Assembly: GCA_029557025.1 (NCBI GenBank) | Contig: JAKPRU010000105.1 | Location: forward strand, 1-15,283 | From: Candidatus Omnitrophota bacterium | GTDB taxonomy: Bacteria > Hinthialibacterota > Hinthialibacteria > Hinthialibacterales > JAKPRU01 | Direction: 5' to 3' | DNA: 15,283 nt | Part shown: positions 7,484 through 14,089 of the stretch, piece by piece | Layout: each line of letters opens with the position of its first letter | How positions within the stretch are numbered: position 1 is the stretch's first letter | Notes under the pieces: generated by a model | Databases searched by the model: none | Seen by the model: only the letters and a program-made list of their open reading frames with translations | What the model was told of the DNA's origin: nothing | Made by a program: the position numbers and the translations under genes

Positions 7484-8980
7484 ATGGAATCAACACTGGG
7501 CTGGTTGGATGGCGTCATCCTGATTGCTTATGCGACTTTGATGGCTGGGACAGGAATCTATTCCATGAGGAAAACACGGACCGCCGAGGAATATATGGTG
7601 GCGGGCCGCAGCATTCCAGCCTGGGCCGCCGGGTTGGCGATCCTCGGCGCTTATACCAGCAGTATCTCTTACATCGCGACGCCGGGTAAAGCCTTTGATA
7701 CCAACTGGCACCCGTTCATTTTCTCGCTGACTATTTTTCCGATTGCATGGATCTCGTGTAAATATGTGATTCCCCAGTACCGGAATTCCGGCTTGATCTC
7801 CGTCTACGCTTTTTTGGAGGACCGGCTGGGGTCGTGGGCGCGGTTCTATTCCTCGCTGTCTTTTCTCCTTTACGAAACCAGCCGCACTGCCGTCATCCTC
7901 TACTTGAGTGGTTTGCTGGTGAGTCATTACCTTCCGTTGAGCATCGGCTGGATCATTATTCTGGTGGGCTTTATCACCATTTTCTATACGCTGTTGGGAG
8001 GCATGGAAGCGGTAATCTGGACGGATGTGGTTCAATCCGCCGTGATGATTGTCGGAATATTATGCTGTGTATATCTGTTGACCGTTGCAGTCTTTTCCCC
8101 GCCGGATTATCTGATCCGAACCGCTATCGAGAAAGGGAAATTCAGTTGGGGCAGTTGGGATTTTACTCTCTCTTCACAGGCCGGTACGCGGACCATTTGG
8201 GTGATGATTATTTATGGTGTGGTGGAGAATCTGCGCAGTCTGATTGCCGATCAAAATTATGTCCAGAAATACGTATCGGTCGCCACCGAGAAAGAAGCGC
8301 AGCGTTCTGTCTGGATCGGCATGTTGGTTTACATTCCACTTACTGCGCTTTTCCTCTACCTCGGAACGGCTCTTTATGCTTTTTATTCCGGCGGGGGGCA
8401 CACTCTTCCAGACTCCGTCACGAAGGGAGATCAGGTGTTTCCCTATTTTATCGCCACGGAATTGCCTGTCGGATTAAAAGGCTTAATTGTCGCAGCAATC
8501 CTGGCGGCCGCGATGAGTACTATATCTTCCTCATTGAACTGCGCTGCGACAATTACGATGATTGATTTCTGGAAAAAGTATGTCAATCCGGCAATGAGCG
8601 AGGAAGGCAGCATGCGGTTCCTCCGAAGAATGACTTTGTTTTGGGGTATCCTGGGTGCGGGGTTCGCCCTGTTGATGATCAAAGCCGCCAGCGCGTTGGA
8701 TATCTGGTGGACTTTTGCAGGAATTTTCGGGGGGGGAATGCTGGGATTATTTCTGCTGGCGTTATTCCACGTTCCGTTGCGCATATGGCAGGGAATAACC
8801 ATTATCATTGTCAGTATTCTCGTTATCATCTGGGGAACATTTTCACACAATTTGCCCTCTCATCTCCAAGGGTTGGCGCTCAATGTAGATGATATCATCC
8901 TCGGACCGATGGGAACCGTTGCCATGTTGGCGCTTGCTTTTATATTCGGGTGGGCGAATCGACGAATGGCACGAGCGTAA
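7484..8980 (+). CDS. Sodium:solute symporter (SSS family)
   Basis: A 498-residue inner-membrane transporter predicted to span the membrane about 13 times, importing an organic solute with Na+. The N-terminal part has GYSMRKTRTAEEYMVAGRS-like spacing (GIYSMRKT then AEEYMVAGRS) and GAYTSSISYIATPG, the usual TM2 signature. The TM8-type segment AAAMSTISSSLN (341-352) carries the serine-rich Na+ site. GLISVYAFLEDRLG and LLGGMEAVIWTDVVQ are further family landmarks. The substrate (sugar, carboxylate or amino acid derivative) cannot be told. AGGAG (7471-7475) stands 8 nt before the ATG. It converges on the broken oxidoreductase gene, with which it may share a catabolic theme, but the two are on opposite strands. 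Confidence 0.93.
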   Translation: MESTLGWLDGVILIAYATLMAGTGIYSMRKTRTAEEYMVAGRSIPAWAAGLAILGAYTSSISYIATPGKAFDTNWHPFIFSLTIFPIAWISCKYVIPQYRNSGLISVYAFLEDRLGSWARFYSSLSFLLYETSRTAVILYLSGLLVSHYLPLSIGWIIILVGFITIFYTLLGGMEAVIWTDVVQSAVMIVGILCCVYLLTVAVFSPPDYLIRTAIEKGKFSWGSWDFTLSSQAGTRTIWVMIIYGVVENLRSLIADQNYVQKYVSVATEKEAQRSVWIGMLVYIPLTALFLYLGTALYAFYSGGGHTLPDSVTKGDQVFPYFIATELPVGLKGLIVAAILAAAMSTISSSLNCAATITMIDFWKKYVNPAMSEEGSMRFLRRMTLFWGILGAGFALLMIKAASALDIWWTFAGIFGGGMLGLFLLALFHVPLRIWQGITIIIVSILVIIWGTFSHNLPSHLQGLALNVDDIILGPMGTVAMLALAFIFGWANRRMARA

Positions 8981-9021
8981 TCGGCCGGGATTGGTTTTTG
9001 TCCCGAGCCGCCTACAACAAT

Positions 9022-9051
9022 CCGGGGTCGGTCATTCCTGACAGGCCCCGG
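9022..9051. terminator. Two-part hairpin between the convergent symporter and oxidoreductase genes
   Basis: CCGGGG (9022-9027) pairs with CCCCGG (9046-9051). Inside it, GTCA (9031-9034) pairs with TGAC (9039-9042) around a TTCC tetraloop, with a 3x3 internal loop between the two helices. A second weaker stem (CGGGA 8986-8990 with TCCCG 9001-9005) precedes it. Position between two converging 3' ends suits a bidirectional terminator, but there is no clear T-run. Confidence 0.4.
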
Positions 9052-9100
9052 AAGTTTGCGTCAATCCCAAGAAATACCCCATCTCCCGAACGGGAAGACT

Positions 9101-10390
9101 CTACACACGAATGCTCTCTTTCTTCGCGTCAAATCGGGCAACCCCCTCTTCGCGATAGGCCAACATGCCCATCTGCAGGGCGGTCTGGACAGCATACGCC
9201 AGGCTCATCGTGCTGAGCGTATCCTTTTGACGTTTTCGACAGCAATCGAAGAATGTAATCCAAAATCGGGCGAAATCTTCCTTCCGTTCAATGGGGAACC
9301 GTTTTGCCTCTTTCTTCGAACCCTCGGCGGGGGTGAAGACCACTTCATTGCCTTGAACCGTGATCGTTCCATCCCAGCCCTGAACAACGGGAATTCGCGA
9401 GCCGGACCCCCGCGACCCGGTTGCACAGTAGTTGTTTCCCTGGGTCCCCAGAACGGCCACAATGACCTTCTCGGGATAACTGATCAGCATATTGAATGAA
9501 TCGGGGACCTCCCGTTCCTGGTAGCGGAGTTTCCCGCCGGATGCCACAACGGAAGTCGGCATGTTCACACCAAGAATGCTCACCACCGGTGTCAGCGAAT
9601 GCGGAAACAGGTCCGTGACAGGCCCCCCCGCGTAATCCTCGTACATCCGCCAGCGGAAGAAACGGCTCACATCGAAACGCCGTTTGGGGGAATCCCCCAG
9701 AAAAGCCTTCCAATTCAGATCCGGGCCCGGTTCAGCGTTGGGATCGTCAATCGGCATTCCCCGCTCACCCTAGTCACCAACTCGAAAATATCCGCATTCG
9801 GCATGGATGGGCTGACCGATCAGGCCGTCCCGAACCAACTGCCTCATCAAGGCCCAAGCATCGTCCGACATCCCCTGGGTCCCAAGTTGAAATACCCGGT
9901 CGCTGTTCGCAACCTCGCGGGCAAGGCGCTTCGTGAGCTTGAACTGTCTCCAATGCGTGACCGGCTTTTCGCAGTATATGTCCTTCCCGGCTGCAATCGC
10001 GTCGAGCGCCTGGTACCCGTGAATATGATCCGGCGTCGCGATGCTGACCACATCGACCTTCGGATCGCCGAGAAGTTCATGATGGTCCATGTAGATTTGC
10101 GAAACCTTGTACTTTTCCGCCGCTTTCTGCGCACGTGGCCGGTAGACATCGCACACGGCGACCACATCCACATTTGCCTCGTCCTGGATCTTGCGGACCA
10201 CGGACAAGTGAGAGTTCCCTCGACCGCCCGTACCAATCACACCCACTCCAATGCGCTCATTGGCTCCCAGCACACGTGTCGATGAGAGTGCGGTGAAGGT
10301 CGCTGCGGCAGAGACCACAGCGGTGGTTCCAAGGAAACCTCGGCGGGTAAGACCGGAATGGCGGGACGTTGATTCTGTATTACCGGACAT
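9101..10390 (-). pseudogene. Tat-exported Gfo/Idh/MocA oxidoreductase interrupted by one in-frame TAG
   Basis: Read through, this is a 430-codon gene, the normal size for exported Gfo/Idh/MocA oxidoreductases, which are NAD(P)-dependent enzymes acting on sugars and cyclitols. It opens with a twin-arginine signal (LTRRGFLG, 14-21, then a hydrophobic stretch and ANE). The Rossmann motif VIGTGGRGN (51-59), ATPDHIHG and the EKP motif (141-143) follow. Codon 207 (9770-9772) is TAG. The same frame continues with GERGMPIDDPNAEPG and FFRWRMYEDYAGGPVTDLFP, ending at 9101, so both halves are well preserved. From family memory the residue should be Trp (GDWGERGMP), meaning TGG became TAG by one change. 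An ATG 12 nt past the TAG (9755-9757), preceded by a G-rich stretch, could allow restart. Whether this is mutation, sequence error or a working split gene is open. Confidence 0.85.
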
Positions 10391-10396
10391 GATGTT

Positions 10397-10402
10397 CTCC
10401 TT
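10397..10402 (-). promoter_or_regulatory. Ribosome binding site fixing the oxidoreductase start
   Basis: AAGGAG on the minus strand lies 6 nt before the ATG at 10390. The frame stays open upstream to 10525, but this site and the Tat signal position make 10390 the start. Confidence 0.75.
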
Positions 10403-10496
10403 TTTGGGACACACCCATGCTTGATATCCGCCTTGAAGACAACCCGTATGGGCAGGCTTGGTCGGATGGCCATTCTCAAGCATTTGAACGAGGGCA

Positions 10497-10525
10497 ATGG
10501 TACTCCGGTTTTCCAGGCGGGTCAA
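10497..10525 (-). promoter_or_regulatory. Probable promoter of the oxidoreductase gene
   Basis: On the minus strand TTGACC (10520-10525, 5 of 6) and TACCAT (10497-10502, 4 of 6) are exactly 17 nt apart, giving a leader of about 100 nt before the ATG. Confidence 0.42.
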
Positions 10526-10687
10526 TCATTCGAATCCCCGTTCAAAAACATTTTTAGGAACGGCAAGAGGCTGCACATAAGGCGTTATTCATTCATGCTA
10601 TGCACCAACCCAAACGGCGATTCTTGACACGGGCGGCAACCCCGTCGCGAACAACTTGTCCTTACAACATCCTTCTGTGCCGATATC

Positions 10688-10722
10688 CCATGATTCGCAG
10701 GATTGTCTGAACCATGATTCGC
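10688..10722. repeat. Direct repeat of CCATGATTCGC
   Basis: The 11-mer occurs at 10688-10698 and 10712-10722, 24 nt apart, with GGATTGTCTGAA between. The phrase resembles a widespread low-complexity intergenic repeat family. Confidence 0.6.
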
Positions 10723-10750
10723 TTGGTAGTGAAACCTTCCTGAGTTTTCA

Positions 10751-10841
10751 ATGGAATTTCTCTCTTCGGTCGAGATGACAGAACCTTTGTTATTTTGAAA
10801 GACGATGAGTTGTCATTCCGAACGAAGTGAGGAATCTCCAT
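10751..10841. repeat. REP/BIME-like inverted pair
   Basis: The arm at 10811-10841 begins TGTCATTCCGAACGAAGTGA and ends GGAATCTCCAT. The arm at 10751-10780 reads as its imperfect reverse complement (about 25 of 31 positions), separated by 30 nt. Each arm also has internal ATTCC/GGAAT-like dyad symmetry. Elements of this look are common extragenic palindromes. Confidence 0.7.
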
Positions 10842-10873
10842 CCCATATCCTTCATTCGCTCAACCCCACCTCC

Positions 10874-10896
10874 CCTCCCCCGCTCTTCGGGGGAGG
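10874..10896. repeat. Perfect 9-bp GC hairpin
   Basis: CCTCCCCCG (10874-10882) pairs with CGGGGGAGG (10888-10896) around loop CTCTT. It lies about 160 nt beyond the 3' end of the minus-strand membrane protein gene. No T-run follows on either strand, so it is more likely a repeat than an intrinsic terminator. Confidence 0.7.
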
Positions 10897-11000
10897 AAAC
10901 GGTCAACCCCCACCTCACTTCGCCGATCTTCGGGACAGGAACTGTTCAACCCCACCATACCCCTCTCCCTCGACAGGCTCAGGACATCGCCCAGTCATGC

Positions 11001-11037
11001 GGGTGGGCCGGCCCGCAGACGGGCTTGAAGCCCACCC
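11001..11037. repeat. Inverted repeat GGGTGGGC / GCCCACCC
   Basis: Eight perfect base pairs (11001-11008 with 11030-11037) enclose a 21-nt loop that is itself GC-rich. An alternative pairing GCGGG/CCCGC (10999-11003 with 11012-11016) is possible. Confidence 0.6.
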
Positions 11038-11055
11038 TACGGCCTTTACCACGGT

Positions 11056-12396
11056 CTATAGTGTTGAAGGCGACATTCGACATTCAGCACGGTGAAGTTG
11101 CACATACCGGAAATGATACACAACCACCGCGGTGATCAAGAAAAGCAATATGTAATAAATGCCGAATACCACCTCATTCCAATTCGTAAGCGGTCCGGTG
11201 ACCAGCTGCGCAATGATGTTTTGAACAATCAGGACAATCCAGATCAACCAGAACGAATGGGGAAACAGGTCACCCTCGTAGCCTTTCGGAAGACGTTTCT
11301 TTTTGTAAATATAGATCGCCAGCCCAATCAGGCATACCAGGATGAGAGGAGTAAAGATTTTCCAGAGTAATGCCTCCCAATAACGCTCATTGCCGATGTA
11401 GATATTGGCCCAGCCTTTCAGTCCATATTGGATAGACCTCCCCAGCCCCCAGACCAAGCCGACATAGGCGGCGAACCGCTCGATATTCGGATACGGATTC
11501 ACCGGTCGAGCGGCGATTTCCTCTTCAGACATTCTTCGATTTACCAGGAAATAGGCGATTCCGTATGCGATCCCGATACTGATCCCGCCGGATGATTCCC
11601 AGCAACGCCAAAAGTTGAAATTGACGCCGGGCCAGAGTACCGCAGCCCATTTCCAGTTCTGCAGCGCGGCCCAGCCGATTCCATTCACCAGACCGACCGT
11701 GGAGATCAAAGTGACATTTTTCCAGTCTCTGCGCCCGATTTCGTACGCCAGGAATCCCAGGAAAAGACCGAGATGAAAAATGGCGGCCCCGCAATCCCTC
11801 ACAAGCCTTCGGAGATTGGGGTTCGCCGCAAAGTCATGGTATTGCGTCTCCAGGGAGCTGTAAAGCGGAAGGAAAAACTGGGGATAGGCCCTGTAAATAT
11901 ACCGGGCCAGATAGGCCATTCCGATTCCGCAGGCGATGCGGATCGCCCAGTGCCAGATCTTTGTCGTGCGCTTGGAGCCGCACCACGCCAGCAGACAGGC
12001 GCCCAGACCGGCCCATGGCACACCGGCGATAAACAGCCACAAGAATCCATAAGCCCGCGATATGGGCACAAATTTCCCGGCGGAATAGTCCAACTGAAGA
12101 CGTCCCTCAAAGAAACTCGGCCATTGCATCCAGCCCCTGCCGCCGGAATAACTGATCCCGGCCGCCAGCGCAAGGATGATCCACCCTGAAGAGTATCGCC
12201 GGGACTGCGCCGCCCCGGCATCGTGCGCAATAAACCACCACGCCGCGCCCCAAGTCACTCCCGCAAAAAGGCATCCATCCGATCCGCCGAATCCCGAACA
12301 CCCGCGAATCGCCCATGTCATCCCCCCCAAGGCCGCGAAAAGTATCGTGGGAAGGACCAGGTCGTGCATCAAGTCGCTTTTTCTGTTGTTGCTCAT
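11056..12396 (-). CDS. Polytopic membrane protein of unknown function
   Basis: I do not recognise this 446-residue protein. It has about 12 hydrophobic segments, at residues ~13-30, 41-57 and onward to ~415-435, and is rich in Trp, Gly and Tyr. Striking blocks are ALGGMTWAIRGCSGFGGSDG near the N-terminus, the glycine-tryptophan loop SGGRGWMQWP, and WRCWESSGGISIGIAYG in the second half. Soluble loops are short, with a charged one at RRMSEEEIAARPVNPYPN, and no catalytic motif is evident. AGGAG stands a few bases upstream of the ATG and a good promoter lies 60-90 nt upstream. The end (TAG) runs into repeat-rich DNA, so the last residues may be recent. A transporter or membrane-embedded enzyme are both possible; neither is supported. 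Confidence 0.85.
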   Translation of the reverse strand: MSNNRKSDLMHDLVLPTILFAALGGMTWAIRGCSGFGGSDGCLFAGVTWGAAWWFIAHDAGAAQSRRYSSGWIILALAAGISYSGGRGWMQWPSFFEGRLQLDYSAGKFVPISRAYGFLWLFIAGVPWAGLGACLLAWCGSKRTTKIWHWAIRIACGIGMAYLARYIYRAYPQFFLPLYSSLETQYHDFAANPNLRRLVRDCGAAIFHLGLFLGFLAYEIGRRDWKNVTLISTVGLVNGIGWAALQNWKWAAVLWPGVNFNFWRCWESSGGISIGIAYGIAYFLVNRRMSEEEIAARPVNPYPNIERFAAYVGLVWGLGRSIQYGLKGWANIYIGNERYWEALLWKIFTPLILVCLIGLAIYIYKKKRLPKGYEGDLFPHSFWLIWIVLIVQNIIAQLVTGPLTNWNEVVFGIYYILLFLITAVVVYHFRYVQLHRAECRMSPSTL

Positions 12397-12456
12397 GACG
12401 GTCTCCTGTCTGAATGCGAGCAGTTGAGGCAGCCACGGGAAAGTTGCCCCGATCTA

Positions 12457-12485
12457 TTTATATGTATGACGAATCATTAAGGCAA
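12457..12485 (-). promoter_or_regulatory. Probable promoter of the unknown membrane protein gene
   Basis: On the minus strand TTGCCT (12480-12485, 4 of 6) and TATAAA (12457-12462, 5 of 6) are 17 nt apart in a locally AT-rich stretch, about 60 nt upstream of the ATG at 12396. Confidence 0.5.
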
Positions 12486-12564
12486 GAATAGGGGGGTGTC
12501 TGTGCGCACTAAAATGCGGGCTACAAACCATCCACCGCACGGTTCCATGATCCGCAATCCGCAA

Positions 12565-13125
12565 TTATGCCATGCGGGCGTATTGCGATTGGCCTTCTTT
12601 GAAAAGGTCCGCGCCATACATATCGTACACCACAACCGCCGAGAAGTCCTCAACAACCAGTCGGCGTACCGCTTCCGGGCCGAGGTCCTCGTAAGCGATT
12701 ATTTCAGCCTGTTTGATCCGTTTGCCGATCAGCGCCCCCGCTCCGCCGATGGCGCTCAGGTAGATTCCCCGGTATTTCACCAGGGCATCTCGAACGTCCC
12801 GGCCCATGTATCCCTTGCCGATCATGCCTTTCAGTCCTTTGGAAAGCAGAATGGGAGCGTAAGGGTCCATGCGATAGGACGAGGTCGGACCCGCAGAGCC
12901 GATCACCTGCCCCGGCTTGGGGGGAGTCGGTCCGACGTAATAGATCAGCTGACCCTGCGGGTCGAACGGAAGATTCTCGCCCCGTTCGATGGCCTCGATC
13001 ATGCGCTTGTGTGCGGCATCACGGCCCGTATAGATGACACCATTGAGGAGAACCCGGTCGCCTGCGCGCAGTCCCGCGATATCCTCATCGGTCAACGGCG
13101 GTGTGATTCGTTTGGCCTGCCACAT
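12565..13125 (-). CDS. Class I fumarase / tartrate dehydratase-type beta subunit (Fe-S hydro-lyase C-terminal domain)
   Basis: A 186-residue protein matching the separate beta subunit of two-part class I fumarases, which hydrate fumarate to malate with a [4Fe-4S] cluster held by the alpha subunit. Landmarks are GVIYTGRDAAHKRM (29-42), IYYVGPTPPKPG (61-72), IGSAGPTSSYRMD (75-87), KGMIGKGY (99-106) and AYEDLGPEAV (144-153). Length and order are normal. No alpha subunit gene is nearby, so it must be encoded elsewhere or the substrate differs (tartrate is the main alternative). The frame is open to 13269, but homology supports the ATG at 13125, which has only a weak purine-rich leader. It is divergent from trpC. 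Confidence 0.88.
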   Translation of the reverse strand: MWQAKRITPPLTDEDIAGLRAGDRVLLNGVIYTGRDAAHKRMIEAIERGENLPFDPQGQLIYYVGPTPPKPGQVIGSAGPTSSYRMDPYAPILLSKGLKGMIGKGYMGRDVRDALVKYRGIYLSAIGGAGALIGKRIKQAEIIAYEDLGPEAVRRLVVEDFSAVVVYDMYGADLFKEGQSQYARMA

Positions 13126-13177
13126 GGTTTGTATTTCTCGTGCGTGCAACAATCCGGTTTTCGTGCAATCCGAAGTT

Positions 13178-13186
13178 ATGGTAGCA
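13178..13186 (-). promoter_or_regulatory. Possible extended -10 promoter of the fumarase beta gene
   Basis: On the minus strand TGCTACCAT has the TGn extension before TACCAT (13178-13183), about 50 nt upstream of the ATG. The -35 region is poor. The palindrome at 13193-13204 falls inside the spacer. Confidence 0.3.
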
Positions 13187-13192
13187 CATTCG

Positions 13193-13204
13193 TCATTCGA
13201 ATGA
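13193..13204. promoter_or_regulatory. Perfect 12-bp palindrome between fumarase beta and trpC, possible operator
   Basis: TCATTCGAATGA is its own reverse complement and lies in the divergent control region. A regulator binding here could affect both genes. No further copy was noticed in the window. Confidence 0.3.
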
Positions 13205-13267
13205 ACCGGATGGGATTTTTGACAGGGCATGTTTAAAAAGCGAACCTGTCGCATTATTCTTAGAACC

Positions 13268-14089
13268 ATGAAACAGCATCAGAGTATCCTGGACGAAATT
13301 GTGGCGCACAAAGAGCAGGAACTAAAGGAGCGAATGGCCTCCTGTCCGCTCACTATGTTGCAAGCCAAAGTGGAATGCGGCCTGCCTCCGCGTGATCTCC
13401 TGACCGCGCTGCGACGGGGACCCGGAGAGCCGGTGCGGGTGTTGGCGGAAATCAAATCGGCCTCCCCCTCACGCGGGACCATTCAAGGGGAGATCGACCC
13501 TGCCGCGATTGCGCGCGCATACGAGTTATCCGGCGCGGCAGCGTTGTCTGTGCTGACCGACTGGAATTATTTTTCCGGCACGGATGCGCATCTGATTCAG
13601 GCACGCGCCGCGACGACCCTTCCGACACTCCGCAAGGATTTCACCATTCACGAATATCAGGTTTGGGAGGCCCGCGCAATCGGCGCCGATGCGGTTCTAT
13701 TGATGGCGCAGATTTTGGAGCAGGAGGAAATCGAGAAATACCTGTCTCTGGCTCACGAGTTGGGTATGACTGCGCTGGTGGAAGGGCACGAACCGGAAGA
13801 AATCGAACAGATTCTGAGAACCGGTGCGCGGCTGATTGGTATCAACAACCGTGATTTCCGAACAATGAAAACGGATCTGAAAACAACCCTTCGCCTGCGG
13901 CAACGTATTCCGAGCGACCGGATTGTAGTGAGCCAGAGTGGGATCAGTAAGCCGTCGGAGGTCAGACAGCTTTCTGAGGTCGGTGTGGATGCCATTCAGG
14001 TCGGGACCTCGCTGATGGAGGGTGGAAATCCGGCCGGGAGGCTTACTGCGCTACGGGGGTCGGTTCGGGATATACCTCCTCGGGGCTGA
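13268..14089 (+). CDS. trpC: Indole-3-glycerol phosphate synthase
   Basis: TrpC closes the ring of CdRP to indole-3-glycerol phosphate in tryptophan synthesis (cytoplasmic beta/alpha barrel). The 273-residue product has AEIKSASPSRG (60-70, with E61 and K63), TLRKDF (K123), LVEGHE (E172), GINNRDF (191-197) and VQVGTSLM-like AIQVGTSLM. At 221-226 the usual SESGI reads SQSGI, so the conserved glutamate is Gln (codon CAG). The ATG at 13268 has no Shine-Dalgarno. A pair TTTAAA (13232-13237) and TATTCT (13255-13260), 17 nt apart, would start transcription at about 13267, suggesting a leaderless message. An in-frame start at 13229 adds 13 unconserved residues. The last 47 bases overlap the convergent lipoprotein gene. 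No other trp gene is adjacent. Confidence 0.93.
   Translation: MKQHQSILDEIVAHKEQELKERMASCPLTMLQAKVECGLPPRDLLTALRRGPGEPVRVLAEIKSASPSRGTIQGEIDPAAIARAYELSGAAALSVLTDWNYFSGTDAHLIQARAATTLPTLRKDFTIHEYQVWEARAIGADAVLLMAQILEQEEIEKYLSLAHELGMTALVEGHEPEEIEQILRTGARLIGINNRDFRTMKTDLKTTLRLRQRIPSDRIVVSQSGISKPSEVRQLSEVGVDAIQVGTSLMEGGNPAGRLTALRGSVRDIPPRG

Larger units (their letters stand above)
10391..11055. other. Gene-free stretch made of mixed short intergenic repeats
   Basis: No credible gene lies in these 665 bases. After the oxidoreductase promoter it contains a direct repeat (10688-10722), a REP-like inverted pair (10751-10841), a 9-bp GC hairpin (10874-10896), the motif GACAGGCTCAGG (10972-10983), and an inverted repeat GGGTGGGC/GCCCACCC (11001-11037). 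The last two resemble motifs common in intergenic DNA of many unrelated bacteria. Several C-rich CAACCCCAC phrases recur at about 10860-10954. Confidence 0.7.

Noticed and set aside
9770..9772. TAG decoded as pyrrolysine or another recoded residue
   Set aside because: The protein family is not known for it, tryptophan is the expected residue, and another gene here (ending 11056) uses TAG as a normal stop.
13229..13267. Longer trpC start at 13229
   Set aside because: The extra 13 residues are basic and unconserved, and the leader has only a weak GACAGGG ahead of it.
13126..13269. Longer fumarase-beta start at 13269
   Set aside because: The extension does not resemble the family and overlaps the trpC start; homology begins at about 13100.
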